DNA of 57,284 bases from positions 1 to 57,284 of the forward strand of contig JAIUPQ010000011.1 of NCBI GenBank assembly GCA_020161145.1, in the 5' to 3' direction. Numbering within the stretch: the first letter of the stretch is position 1; the number at the start of each line of letters is the position of its first letter. The notes under the pieces are model-generated. The model had not been told where the DNA came from and ran no database searches. It saw only the letters and a program-made list of their open reading frames with translations. Shown here piece by piece: positions 29,972 to 40,856 of this stretch. The DNA comes from Pseudomonadota bacterium (GTDB lineage Bacteria; Pseudomonadota; Gammaproteobacteria; Burkholderiales; Burkholderiaceae_C). The translations under genes and the position numbers were made by a program.

Positions 29972-29988
29972 GCATCCAGGAACACCCC

Positions 29989-30555
29989 ATGCCTTCATCC
30001 CATCCCCTGCCTCCAGAGAACCGCAGTCACAGCCTGCTCAGTGCGTTGTGCGACGGTGAAACCGCAGCCGACGAAGCGCGCCTGGCCTGTGCCCACTGGC
30101 AGGCCGATGCCCAGGCGCGGGTGGACTGGCATACCTGGGCGGTGATTGGTGACGCCATGCGGGCCGAGAGCCTGTGCGCCAGCGTCGAGCACGATGCGGA
30201 CTTCGTGCAGCGGCTGCGCGAGCGCCTGGCCTGCGAGCCCATCGTGTTGGCACCTGCACCACTGGCCGGTGGCGCCGCCGCAACCCGCCACATCAACCGC
30301 TGGGCGGGGGCCGGCGCAGTGGCGGCCGGGCTGGCGGTGGTGGCCGGTGCCGTGGTGATGCTGCGCACCCAGCCGGCGGGGGAGCGGACGTTGATGGCGG
30401 CGAGCAACCCGCCGGTGCCGACCCAGCCCGCCGCATCCGCCGCCGCGCCTGCCGATCCGGCATTGGCAGGGTATCTGTTTGCCCACCGCCAGTACGCACC
30501 CACGGCCATGCCTGGCGGCGTGCGCCCCGTTGCATTGCAGCCGGCGCAGCCATGA
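29989..30555 (+). CDS. rseA: Anti-sigma-E factor RseA/MucA
   Basis: A 188-residue single-span membrane protein. The cytoplasmic anti-sigma domain is residues 10-80 (SLLSALCDGETAADEARLA, VDWHTWAVIGDAMR), the span about 105-125 and the rest is an Ala/Pro-rich periplasmic tail. It binds RpoE and releases it after stress proteolysis. I chose ATG 29989, 17 bp after rpoE, over the GTG eight codons upstream that overlaps rpoE. Its stop overlaps rseB by ATGA. Confidence 0.93.
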   Translation: MPSSHPLPPENRSHSLLSALCDGETAADEARLACAHWQADAQARVDWHTWAVIGDAMRAESLCASVEHDADFVQRLRERLACEPIVLAPAPLAGGAAATRHINRWAGAGAVAAGLAVVAGAVVMLRTQPAGERTLMAASNPPVPTQPAASAAAPADPALAGYLFAHRQYAPTAMPGGVRPVALQPAQP

Positions 30556-31520
30556 GGTGGTGGGTGCCCCTGCTGGGGTTGTTGCTGACGGGATGGGCCC
30601 AAGCCGGCCCGCAAGCCGACGCCGACGCCTGGCTCGCGCGCGTGCAATACGCCGCCCAGCACACCAGCTACCAGGGGACGCTGGTGGTCAACGTGGGTGG
30701 CGCGATTGGCAGCTCGCGCGTCGTGCATCTGGCGCAAGGCGAGGCTTCCATCGAACGCATCGACTGGCTGGATGGCGAGCCTCGCAGCACGCTGCGTGAA
30801 CACGGTGAAGTCACCACGCTGTGGCCTCGCGCCAAGGTCGCGTTGATCGAACCGCTGCGCGCGCAGACCCGCTTCCCGGCCCTGCTGGCCGGCCAGGAGG
30901 TGGCCGGCGTGTTGCGCTGGTATGCGCTCAAACCGGGCGATGCCAGCCGCGTGGCTGGCCGCGACGCCGAGGTGATGCTGCTCAAGGCGCGCGACGCGCT
31001 GCGCTACTCGCAGCGGCTGTGGGCCGATCGACGCACAGGCTTGCTGTTGCGCAGCGAGTGGTTGGATGCCGATGGCCAGGTGCTGGAGTCCACAGCCTTC
31101 ATTGAACTGGCGCTGGGCGTGCCGCGCGGGCGCGCGGCCCTGGTGCCGGTGGGCAAATTGGGTGGCTGGCGGGTGATGCGCCCACCGGTCGAGCCCACCG
31201 AGCTGGCCCGCGAAGGCTGGGCCATGACCGAGTTGCCATCCGGTTTCGTCCAGGTGCATTGCACGCGCCGTGTTGCCAACCCCATGGCGGGAGGGCAGGA
31301 GCCCAACGTGGTGCAGGCCATTTACTCCGACGGCGTCACCCATGTCTCGGTCTTCATCGAGCCGGCCAAGGCCGGGCGCGGCGTCAGCGAAGGCGCCAGC
31401 TCCCAGGGTGTCACCCATATGCTGACGCACAAGCAGGGCAGCTATTGGGTGACCGTCATGGGCGACGTGCCACCAGCCACGGTGGCACTTTTTGCGGCGG
31501 GTCTCGTCCGCAAACACTGA
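30552..31520 (+). CDS. rseB: Periplasmic sigma-E regulator RseB/MucB
   Basis: A 322-residue exported protein. Residues 1-19 form a signal peptide ending AQA. The mature part has the MucB/RseB N-terminal lipoprotein-like domain (SYQGTLVVNVGG, VVHLAQGEASIERIDWLDGEPR) and a smaller C-terminal domain from about residue 220 (GWAMTELPSGFVQV, SVFIEPAKAG). It shields RseA from the DegS protease and senses LPS or misfolded proteins. It overlaps rseA by ATGA; 46 bp separate it from mucD. Confidence 0.94.
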   Translation: MRWWVPLLGLLLTGWAQAGPQADADAWLARVQYAAQHTSYQGTLVVNVGGAIGSSRVVHLAQGEASIERIDWLDGEPRSTLREHGEVTTLWPRAKVALIEPLRAQTRFPALLAGQEVAGVLRWYALKPGDASRVAGRDAEVMLLKARDALRYSQRLWADRRTGLLLRSEWLDADGQVLESTAFIELALGVPRGRAALVPVGKLGGWRVMRPPVEPTELAREGWAMTELPSGFVQVHCTRRVANPMAGGQEPNVVQAIYSDGVTHVSVFIEPAKAGRGVSEGASSQGVTHMLTHKQGSYWVTVMGDVPPATVALFAAGLVRKH

Positions 31521-31566
31521 CGATGGCGCGTTCACCCTTACATCTTTGTTTTTTGCTAGAGGACGC

Positions 31567-33066
31567 ATGACGATGCAATCCGATATCCGGGGCCGCGCAC
31601 GCGGCATGGTGTTGACGGCCCTGGCCGCCGCCAGCCTGGCCGCCGTCGGCACGGGCGTGTTGATGCAACCCCAGGCCCAGGCCCAACCGCAGCCGGCCGC
31701 TGTGGCGCCGGCGGTGGCCGCGCCAGTCACGGGTCTGCCCGATTTCACCGGTCTGGTGGCCGCCACCAGCCCGGCCGTGGTCAACATCCGCACCACCGAG
31801 CGGCTGCGCGGCGCCGCGCGGGGCATTCCGGGCATGGACCCGGGGTTGCAGGAGTTCTTCCGCCGCTTTGGCATTCCGCTGCCCGGCTCTCGCGACGGTG
31901 CGCCGGGCAACAACGACGACGAGGACGGTCCGCAGCGGCGCGGCGTGGGCTCGGGCTTTCTGATCAGCGCCGATGGTTACATCATGACCAACGCTCACGT
32001 GGTCGATGGCGCCGATGAGTTGCTGGTCACCATGACCGACAAGCGGGAGTTCAAGGCCAAGGTCGTGGGTGCCGACAAGCGCACCGATGTGGCCATCGTC
32101 AAGATCGAGGCCACCGGCCTGCCGCATTTGAAGGCGGGTGACGTGGGCCATCTGCGGGTGGGTGAGTGGGTGCTGGCCATTGGCTCGCCGTTCAACCTGG
32201 CCAATACCGTCACTGCCGGCATCGTCAGTGCCATGCAGCGCGACACCGGCGACTTTCTGCCCTTCATCCAGACCGATGTGGCCGTCAACCCAGGCAACTC
32301 GGGCGGTCCGTTGCTGAACATGCGCGGCGAGGTGGTGGGCATCAACTCCCAGATCTACAGCCCCTCGGGTGCATTCGCGGGCATCTCGTTTGCCATCCCC
32401 ATCGACGAGGCCACGCGCGTGGCCGACCAGTTGCGCAGCGGCGGCCGGGTGATCCGGGGCCGCATTGGCGTCGGCATCGGCGCCGTCTCGGACGATGTGG
32501 CTGAGGCGCTGAAACTGGGCAAGGCGCAAGGCGCGGTGGTGCAAAGCGTCGAACCCGACACGCCGGCCGACAAGGCCGGTCTGGAGGTGGGCGACGTCAT
32601 CGTCAAAGTTGATGGCCGCACGGTGGACAAGCCCGGCGACCTCTCGCGCATGATTGCCGCGACCAAGCCCGGCACACCGGTCACGCTGGACATCTGGCGC
32701 CGGGGCGCGCCCAAGAGCATCAAGCTCACCGTGGCCCAGGCCCCCGACGACCGCCAGGCCGCTGAACAAGCCGCGCCTGTGCCGGCCGCGCAATCGCCGC
32801 TGGGCCTGGCCGTGGCCGACCTGACTGCGGCCCAGCGGCGGGACCTGAAGATCAAAGGTGGCGTCCAGGTGCGGGAGGCCAGCGGTGCCGCAGCGCGGGC
32901 CGGCCTGCGTGAGGACGACGTCATCCTGCAGATCGACAACCAGGAAGTCACCACGGCTGCGCAGTTCAATACCCTGGTCAGCAAGCTCGACAGCAAGCGT
33001 CCGGTTTCGGTGCTGGTGCGCCGCGGCGACTGGGTCAACTACCTGGTGATTCGCCCCACACGATGA
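31567..33066 (+). CDS. mucD: Periplasmic serine protease/chaperone MucD (DegP/HtrA family)
   Basis: A 499-residue Do-type protease. A signal peptide covers about residues 1-38 (ending QAQAQ). The catalytic triad is H144 (TNAHVVDGA), D174 (RTDVAIVK) and S245 (GNSGGPLLN). Two PDZ domains follow, about 290-385 and 410-495. It degrades or refolds damaged envelope proteins and, as in Pseudomonas, is encoded with the sigma-E regulators. The start at ATG 31567 has AGAGGA at 31558-31563; ATG 31573 is a close alternative. The open frame further upstream is within the gap and is not needed. Confidence 0.95.
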   Translation: MTMQSDIRGRARGMVLTALAAASLAAVGTGVLMQPQAQAQPQPAAVAPAVAAPVTGLPDFTGLVAATSPAVVNIRTTERLRGAARGIPGMDPGLQEFFRRFGIPLPGSRDGAPGNNDDEDGPQRRGVGSGFLISADGYIMTNAHVVDGADELLVTMTDKREFKAKVVGADKRTDVAIVKIEATGLPHLKAGDVGHLRVGEWVLAIGSPFNLANTVTAGIVSAMQRDTGDFLPFIQTDVAVNPGNSGGPLLNMRGEVVGINSQIYSPSGAFAGISFAIPIDEATRVADQLRSGGRVIRGRIGVGIGAVSDDVAEALKLGKAQGAVVQSVEPDTPADKAGLEVGDVIVKVDGRTVDKPGDLSRMIAATKPGTPVTLDIWRRGAPKSIKLTVAQAPDDRQAAEQAAPVPAAQSPLGLAVADLTAAQRRDLKIKGGVQVREASGAAARAGLREDDVILQIDNQEVTTAAQFNTLVSKLDSKRPVSVLVRRGDWVNYLVIRPTR

Positions 33067-33255
33067 GGTGATCTCGGTGCTGCGCGGACGGATGGCATCC
33101 TGCCGCGCGGCGCACGGATCGGCCCTTAATTCCGACTTGTCGCATCGGGATTGTGGGTCTGTAAGTGCCCACTCTCACGGGTGAAACTGTGGGAGCCTCA
33201 CCACAGTGGCGCGACGCCCCCTAGGGGCAGGGTGGAGGCATTCGTCGGCTTGGCA

Positions 33256-33276
33256 CAACATGTGAATAACATGTTG
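33256..33276. promoter_or_regulatory. Perfect 8-bp inverted repeat with 5-bp spacer (candidate operator)
   Basis: CAACATGT, spacer GAATA, ACATGTTG. The two arms are exact reverse complements. It lies 43 bp upstream of the -35-like hexamer of the candidate small-RNA promoter, in an AT-richer patch of an otherwise GC-rich region. The overlapping 9-mers TGTGAATAA (33261-33269) and TGTTGATAA (33272-33280) resemble DnaA boxes, the first matching the loose consensus exactly on the minus strand. Which protein binds is unknown. Confidence 0.4.
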
Positions 33277-33318
33277 ATAACCTGGCTGTGGGCGGGCTGC
33301 AACGGGTCTCGGCCCAGG

Positions 33319-33345
33319 TTGTTTGGGGCCTGTTTTGGCTACAAT
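33319..33345 (+). promoter_or_regulatory. Sigma-70-like promoter upstream of candidate small RNA
   Basis: TTGTTT at 33319-33324 and TACAAT at 33340-33345 with a 15-bp spacer, slightly short. TACAAT matches the -10 consensus at five of six positions. Transcription would start near 33352, at the first base of the first hairpin. The spacing is the weak point. Confidence 0.4.
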
Positions 33346-33351
33346 GGAACC

Positions 33352-33415
33352 CCAACAAGCAGTTGCCATACGTTTTGTTGGAAGGCGCGTCTCCCTTTGG
33401 ACGCGCCTTTTTTTT
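33352..33415 (+). ncRNA. Candidate small RNA or attenuated lepA leader, about 64 nt
   Basis: Between the TACAAT -10 element and the lepA start there are two consecutive hairpins: CCAACAA (33352-33358) pairing with TTGTTGG (33375-33381), then the terminator stem (33382-33409) with eight T residues. A transcript starting near 33352 would be a compact two-stem RNA ending at about 33415. It could be a free small RNA placed between the sigma-E operon and lepA, or a leader that limits read-through into lepA. I do not recognise a known family. Confidence 0.45.
33382..33415 (+). terminator. Rho-independent terminator before lepA
   Basis: AAGGCGCGTC (33382-33391) pairs perfectly with GACGCGCCTT (33400-33409) around an 8-base loop, and T residues run from 33408 to 33415. 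It is the clearest intrinsic terminator in the window. Because it lies downstream of a promoter-like element and only 51 bp before lepA, it more likely ends a short transcript than the mucD mRNA alone. Confidence 0.85.
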
Positions 33416-33466
33416 GATGGCGCGCGCGGCCCCTGAAGGCGGTGCGCGCCGGCTCTTTTGCGTCCC

Positions 33467-35275
<1,809 letters not shown>

Positions 35276-35283
35276 ACAATACG

Positions 35284-36249
35284 ATGAGCGCACTCACCGC
35301 CCTTTTGTTTGCCGCATTGGCAGGGTATCTGGGGGGCTGGTATCTGGGGTTGTGGGTGGGCAACTTCTCGCTCGTGCTGCTGATTCTGTCGGCCGTCACC
35401 TTCGTGTACTGGCTGGCCGAGCGGTTCAAGTTCCGGCCCGAGCGCGAAGCCGCTGCCGCCACGCTGGAAGCCCAGGACGCCGAGCGCCGCGCCCGTCTGG
35501 CCAAGGATGGCATCGCCAAGGTCGATGGCGACATCGCCGAGGCCAAAGAGCGGCTGCTGATGCAGCCCTGGTGGCTGGACTGGACGGCGGGGTTGTTCCC
35601 CGTCATCGTCGTCGTCTTCGTGCTGCGCTCCTTCCTCTTCGAGCCGTTCAAGATCCCGTCCGGCTCCATGATTCCCACGCTGGAGGTGGGTGACCTCATC
35701 CTCGTCAACAAGTTCAGCTATGGCATTCGCCTGCCGGTGATCAACCAGAAGGTGGTGCCCGTGGGCGACCCGCAGCGGGGCGACGTGGTCGTCTTCCGCT
35801 ACCCGGTGGACACCCGCATCGACTACATCAAGCGCGTCGTCGGCCTGCCGGGCGACGAGGTGTCGTACCTGAACCAGCAGCTGCGCATCAACGGCGAGTT
35901 GGTGCCCACCACGCCGCTGGGCGACGACTATGACGAAGAAGCCATGCGCTACATGGCGCGGTTCAGTGAGACCCTGGGCACCAACGAGCACCGCATCCAG
36001 CGCTTTCCCACGCCGTTGCCGTTCCTGGGCGGCACGCGCAACTTCCCCTACAAAGACCAATGCCGCCACAGCCCCGAAGGCGTGGTGTGTAAAGTGCCCG
36101 CCGGGCACTATTTCATGATGGGCGACAACCGCGACAACTCCGAGGATTCGCGATACTGGGGCTTCGTGCCAGACCAGAACCTCGTCGGCCGGGCGTTCTT
36201 CGTCTGGATGAATTTCGGCAAGTTGAGCCGCATTGGCGCGTTCCACTGA
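35284..36249 (+). CDS. lepB: Signal peptidase I
   Basis: A 321-residue inner-membrane protease removing signal peptides. Two N-terminal spans (about 5-45 and 102-118) precede the catalytic domain. Catalytic residues are S128 in IPSGSMIP and K183 in DYIKRVVGLPGDEV; the MGDNRDNSEDSRYWGFVP block is near residue 280. I chose ATG 35284; an in-frame TTG at 35272 overlapping the lepA stop (TTGA) is possible. Confidence 0.96.
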   Translation: MSALTALLFAALAGYLGGWYLGLWVGNFSLVLLILSAVTFVYWLAERFKFRPEREAAAATLEAQDAERRARLAKDGIAKVDGDIAEAKERLLMQPWWLDWTAGLFPVIVVVFVLRSFLFEPFKIPSGSMIPTLEVGDLILVNKFSYGIRLPVINQKVVPVGDPQRGDVVVFRYPVDTRIDYIKRVVGLPGDEVSYLNQQLRINGELVPTTPLGDDYDEEAMRYMARFSETLGTNEHRIQRFPTPLPFLGGTRNFPYKDQCRHSPEGVVCKVPAGHYFMMGDNRDNSEDSRYWGFVPDQNLVGRAFFVWMNFGKLSRIGAFH

Positions 36250-36264
36250 TCGGAGATTGCTCAG

Positions 36265-36627
36265 ATGACATCGTCCACCCAACGCGGGTTCTCCCTATTG
36301 GCCATGTTGACGTGGGCCGTCGTCATCGCATTTGGTGCGCTGCTGACCATGAAACTGTGGCCCGTGGTCACCGAATACATGACCACCAAGAGCGCCGTGC
36401 AAAGGCTGGAGGCCACGCTCCCGGCCAACACCACCGAGTCGGCGATCCGCCACGCCTTCGACCAGCAAAAAGCGGTGGAGTACCAGATTGCCACCGTCAG
36501 CGGCAAAGACCTCATCATCGACCGCCCCGATGGCGGCAGCTTCAAGCTGGGCTTTGCCTACGACAAGGAAGTCGGCCTGTTCGGCCCGGTGTACCTGCTG
36601 CTGAAGTACCGTTATGGTCCGCAGTGA
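36265..36627 (+). CDS. DUF4845 family protein with pilin-like N-terminus
   Basis: A 120-residue protein starting TSSTQRGFSLLAMLTWAVV. The RGFSLL stretch followed by a 20-residue hydrophobic helix looks like a type IV prepilin leader, although the pilin E5 residue is absent. The remainder is a small soluble domain. The DUF4845 protein is regularly encoded between lepB and rnc in betaproteobacteria; function unknown. Its stop overlaps rnc by one base (TGATG). Confidence 0.85.
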   Translation: MTSSTQRGFSLLAMLTWAVVIAFGALLTMKLWPVVTEYMTTKSAVQRLEATLPANTTESAIRHAFDQQKAVEYQIATVSGKDLIIDRPDGGSFKLGFAYDKEVGLFGPVYLLLKYRYGPQ

Positions 36628-37296
36628 TGGCTGAAGCGTCCGCGCTTGCGGCTTTGCAGCAGCGGCTGGGCTACCGGTTTGTCGATCCCACCCTGCTGAC
36701 GCGAGCGCTGACCCACCGCAGTTGGGGCGCCATGCACAACGAGCGGCTGGAGTTCCTGGGCGATGCGCTGCTCAACCTCGCCATCTCGCGCCTGCTGTGG
36801 CAGCGCCAGCCCGAACTGGACGAGGGCGACCTGACCCGCGCCCGCGCCCAACTCGTGCGCGAAGACAGCCTGCACCGTGTGGCGCTGGCGCTGGGCCTGC
36901 CGGCCGTGTTGCGCATGAGCGAAGGCGAGGCCCGCAGCGGCGGTGCCCAGCGCCCCTCGCTGCTGGCCGATGCCCTGGAAGCGGTGCTGGGCGCCATCGA
37001 TCTGGACGGCGGCCACCTGGCTGCCGAGGCCGTGGTGCAGCACCTCTTCGCCGCCGCGCTCAGCGACGACCTGGACGCCGCCCGCAAAGACCCCAAGACC
37101 GCGCTGCAGGAGTGGCTGCAAGGCCGCCGCCTGGCCGTGCCCAGCTACCGCATCGTGGCCACCCATGGCCGCGACCACGAACAGACCTTTGACGTGGCCT
37201 GCGAAGTGCCCGCCCTGGATCTGGCCACCCAAGGCCGTGGCCGCTCGCGCCGCGCCGCCGAACAAGACGCAGCCCAGCGCATGCTGGATCGACTGA

Positions 37297-37313
<17 letters not shown>
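36627..37313 (+). CDS. rnc: Ribonuclease III
   Basis: A 228-residue double-strand RNA endonuclease for rRNA and mRNA processing. The signature ERLEFLGDA is at residues 39-47, the second acidic motif [15 protein letters not shown] near 110-124, and a dsRNA-binding domain runs from about 155 ([13 protein letters not shown] to [15 protein letters not shown]). The start at ATG 36627 overlaps the preceding stop; the longer open frame upstream runs through the DUF4845 gene in another frame. The end overlaps era by 17 bp. Confidence 0.97.
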
Positions 37314-38208
<895 letters not shown>

Positions 38209-38215
38209 GCCGGCG

Positions 38216-39010
38216 GTGCAACCGCTAGCCGCCTATGTGCTGCACCGCTACGACTGGAGCGAAACCAGCCTGATCCTGGAGGTGTTCACGCGCGAGCAAG
38301 GGCGGCTCGCCGTGGCGGCCAAGGGCGCCAAGCGACCGTACTCGCAGCTGCGCGCCGTGCTGCTGCCCTTCCAGCGCGTGGCGCTGACGGTGAGCCGCCC
38401 CGCGCGCAAGCGCACCGAGTCTGGCGAGCCGGTCAGCGACATCCAGACCCTGCGCAGCGCCGAGTGGGCTGGCGGCGGCCCCATGCTGACCGGCGCCGCG
38501 CTGTTCACCGGCTTCTACCTCAACGAGCTGCTGCTGCGCCTCCTCGCCCGCCACGATCCTCACCCGGCGCTCTTCGATGCCTATGCCGGCGCGCTGCCCG
38601 CGCTGGCCAGCGGCGATGCCGTGCTCACGCAGACGGCGCTGCGCGCCTTCGAGTTGGTCGCGCTGCGCGAGATTGGCGTGTTGCCGGCGCTGGACACCGT
38701 CAGTGCCAGCGGTGCTCCCTTGCAACCGGATGCGCCTTACGCCTTGTCGGCCGACGGCGGCCTGGTCGCCCGCCACAGCGAGGCCACGCTGACCGGCGCC
38801 CAGTGGCAGGCCATCGAGGCCGCGCTGGCGGCCGACGAGCTGGCCGCCGTGCAGCGCGCCTGCGCACCCGCGCTCGGGGCGCTGCGCACCCTGCTGCGCG
38901 GCGCCCTTCACTATCATCTGGCCCATCTGGGCGCCGGCCCGCTGCGCACCCCCGACGTGCTGCGCGACGCCTGGCAGCTCGCCCCCGTCCTCACCAGCCG
39001 CACCCCATGA
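38216..39010 (+). CDS. recO: DNA repair protein RecO
   Basis: A 264-residue RecO. The N-terminal OB fold is recognisable (LHRYDWSETSLILEVFTREQGRLAVAAKGAK, written here in pieces: LHRYDWSETS, LEVFTREQGR), followed by an alpha-helical domain. RecO loads RecA on SSB-coated gaps. The start is GTG 38216, seven bases after era; the track-length extension upstream would run through era in another frame. No zinc cysteines are seen, common in betaproteobacterial RecO. The stop overlaps pdxJ by ATGA. Confidence 0.93.
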   Translation: MQPLAAYVLHRYDWSETSLILEVFTREQGRLAVAAKGAKRPYSQLRAVLLPFQRVALTVSRPARKRTESGEPVSDIQTLRSAEWAGGGPMLTGAALFTGFYLNELLLRLLARHDPHPALFDAYAGALPALASGDAVLTQTALRAFELVALREIGVLPALDTVSASGAPLQPDAPYALSADGGLVARHSEATLTGAQWQAIEAALAADELAAVQRACAPALGALRTLLRGALHYHLAHLGAGPLRTPDVLRDAWQLAPVLTSRTP

Positions 39011-39777
39011 ACCCTCTGGCCCCCACGCCCGCCGTGCGCACTGCGCTGTCGGTCAACGTCAACAAGGTGGCGCTGCTGCGCAACACCCGGCATCTGGGCA
39101 TCCCCAGCGTGGCGCGTGCCGCCGAGCAGTGCATCGCGGCCGGCGCGCACGGCATCACCGTCCACCCGCGCCCCGACGAGCGCCACATCCGCGGCAGCGA
39201 CGTGCACGAGCTGGCCGCCCTGCTCAAGGCCTACCCCGGCATCGAATACAACATCGAAGGCAACCCGCTGCACAACCTGATGGACTTCGTGCGCGCCGTG
39301 CGGCCCCACCAGGCCACCTTCGTGCCCGACAGCGTCGCCCAGTTCACCAGCGACCACGGCTGGCAGCTGCCCGCCGACGCCGAGCGGCTGCGCCCGCTGA
39401 TCGCCGAATGCCAGGCGCTGGGCGTGCGCGTCAGCCTCTTCATGGACCCGCTGCCCGAGGCCATGGCGCATGCCGCCGCCTGCGGGGCTGATCGCGTCGA
39501 GCTGTACACCGAGGGCTGGGCCAGCGCCTTCGGCACCCCGCAGCAGGCGGCCGTACTGGCCCGCTACACGGCTGCCGCCGAGGCGGCCCTGGCCGCCGGC
39601 CTGCAGGTCAACGCCGGGCACGATCTGAACCAGGACAACCTCACGCCGTTTCTGGCGGCTGTGCCTGGTGTGGCCGAAGTCTCCATCGGCCACGCGCTGA
39701 TCGCCGACGCGCTGGAAGCCGGCTACGCCGCCACCGTGCAAGGCTATCTGCGCTGCATCGCCCGGGCCGAACCATGA
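39007..39777 (+). CDS. pdxJ: Pyridoxine 5'-phosphate synthase
   Basis: A 256-residue TIM-barrel enzyme making pyridoxine phosphate. Diagnostic segments are LSVNVNKVALLRNTR, GAHGITVHPRPDERHI, IEYNIEGNP, VSLFMDP and VNAGHDLNQDN. PLP made from its product serves enzymes such as WbpE in this window. It starts at an ATGA overlap with recO and ends at an ATGA overlap with acpS. Confidence 0.96.
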   Translation: MNPLAPTPAVRTALSVNVNKVALLRNTRHLGIPSVARAAEQCIAAGAHGITVHPRPDERHIRGSDVHELAALLKAYPGIEYNIEGNPLHNLMDFVRAVRPHQATFVPDSVAQFTSDHGWQLPADAERLRPLIAECQALGVRVSLFMDPLPEAMAHAAACGADRVELYTEGWASAFGTPQQAAVLARYTAAAEAALAAGLQVNAGHDLNQDNLTPFLAAVPGVAEVSIGHALIADALEAGYAATVQGYLRCIARAEP

Positions 39778-40169
39778 TCGTCGGCATCGGCAACGACGTC
39801 TGCGACATCCGCCGCATCGCGCTGGTCAGTGGCCGCAAGGGCGAGCGCTTTGCGCGCAAGGTGCTTGGGCCTGACGAATGGCGGGTCTACGACTACCGCC
39901 GTGGCCGCAGCGCCGAACGCGGGCTGGCCTTTCTGGCCACGCGCTTCTCGGCCAAGGAGTCATTTTCCAAAGCCATCGGCCTGGGCCTCAAAGTGCCCAT
40001 GCGGCTGCGTGACTGCGAAATCTTGAACGAACCCAGCGGCAAGCCCTTCATCCGCCTGCACGGCGAGCTGGCCGCCTGGTTCGAGTCTCAAGGCTGGCGC
40101 GCCCACGTCACCGTGTCGGACGAGACCGACTACGCGATGACGGTGGTGGTGGTGGAACACCTGCCGTAG
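39774..40169 (+). CDS. acpS: Holo-ACP synthase
   Basis: A 131-residue phosphopantetheinyl transferase activating ACP. The metal-binding D in GIGNDVCDIRRI and the E in RFSAKESFSKAIG are both present. It closes the lepA-to-acpS run. The last 62 bases overlap the end of the convergent DUF3052 gene. Confidence 0.96.
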   Translation: MIVGIGNDVCDIRRIALVSGRKGERFARKVLGPDEWRVYDYRRGRSAERGLAFLATRFSAKESFSKAIGLGLKVPMRLRDCEILNEPSGKPFIRLHGELAAWFESQGWRAHVTVSDETDYAMTVVVVEHLP

Positions 40170-40587
40170 CCGGGCGCCGCAGCGCCCGGCGCACCACCAG
40201 CTTCAAACCCGACCACACGGCGGACACCGCGCACACCTTCACATCCACATAGCCCAGCGGCAGCGCCACCTCGCGGATGACGTCCTCGGTCACCGTGGTA
40301 GCCACCTTGGCCGCCCGCTTGGGCCACGAGACCCAGATGGGCACCTCGTCGCCCACCTGCGTGCGCAGACAGGTGAGCGTGGCCGCCAGTTCGGCCCGCT
40401 CGGTGACGAAAACATGGATCAGCGTGCTGGTCGGCTCCACCTGGGTGGTCAGGGCGGCGCCGGCAGGCCATTCGCCCAGCCACAAGGCGTAGTCGGCCGG
40501 CGCGTCCAGTGCCGCCAACCGGGTGGCCGGCGTGATGCCCAGCTTCTTGGGCAGCGGGGTGCCCGAGTAGCCGGCGCCGGCCGTCAT
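40108..40587 (-). CDS. DUF3052 family protein
   Basis: A 159-residue protein beginning TAGAGYSGTPLPKKLGI, the usual DUF3052 opening. It has a compact alpha/beta-looking middle with two W residues (PIWVSWPKRAA) and ends in a proline/arginine-rich tail. Function unknown. It is third in a three-gene unit soxR-DUF2164-DUF3052, joined by ATGA overlaps at both junctions, so it should be made whenever soxR is transcribed. Its 3' end overlaps acpS by 62 bp, which may simply reflect an extended tail. Confidence 0.85.
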   Translation of the reverse strand: MTAGAGYSGTPLPKKLGITPATRLAALDAPADYALWLGEWPAGAALTTQVEPTSTLIHVFVTERAELAATLTCLRTQVGDEVPIWVSWPKRAAKVATTVTEDVIREVALPLGYVDVKVCAVSAVWSGLKLVVRRALRRPATAGVPPPPPSSRSRSRPTR

Positions 40588-40856
40588 CGCCGCCCCTTGC
40601 CTGCCGGCTGTTTGCGCCAGAAGCGGAATTCATCTTCGTGGTGCTCGATGTCCAGCTCCTGCACCCGCGCCAGCAGTCGCTCCTGCACCTCGCGCACCGC
40701 CTGGTTGTAGATCACCGGCCCCACCTCCTCAACGAAGAAGGCCAGCAGCGCGCCGGCCGTGATGTTGCCGATGCGCTGATCCAGCTCCTGCTCGAAATAG
40801 CGTTCGATGGAGGCAATGGCCTCGGCGCGGGTCTCGCGGGTCAACTCGATGGTCAT
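40584..40856 (-). CDS. DUF2164 family protein
   Basis: A 90-residue, mostly helical protein: IELTRETRAEAIASIERYFEQEL, then IGNITAGALLAFFVEEVGP and YNQAVREVQERLLARV (given in parts: SIERYFEQEL, GNITAGALLAFFVEEVGP). These match DUF2164, a family of unknown function. It sits between soxR and the DUF3052 gene with ATGA overlaps on each side. Confidence 0.88.
   Translation of the reverse strand: MTIELTRETRAEAIASIERYFEQELDQRIGNITAGALLAFFVEEVGPVIYNQAVREVQERLLARVQELDIEHHEDEFRFWRKQPAGKGRR

Larger units (their letters stand above)
33067..33466 (+). other. 400-bp gap between mucD and lepA: regulatory region with no protein gene
   Basis: No convincing ORF is present. From left to right there is a 13-bp palindrome GCCCCCTAGGGGC (33216-33228), a 21-bp spaced palindrome (33256-33276), a promoter-like pair (33319-33345), a short hairpin (33352-33381) and a strong terminator (33382-33415). 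Only 51 bp lie between the terminator and the lepA ATG. Individual elements are listed separately. Confidence 0.7.

Noticed and set aside
33256-33280. Chromosomal replication origin
   Set aside because: Only two DnaA-like 9-mers, no AT-rich unwinding stretch, and no dnaA, dnaN or parAB neighbours.
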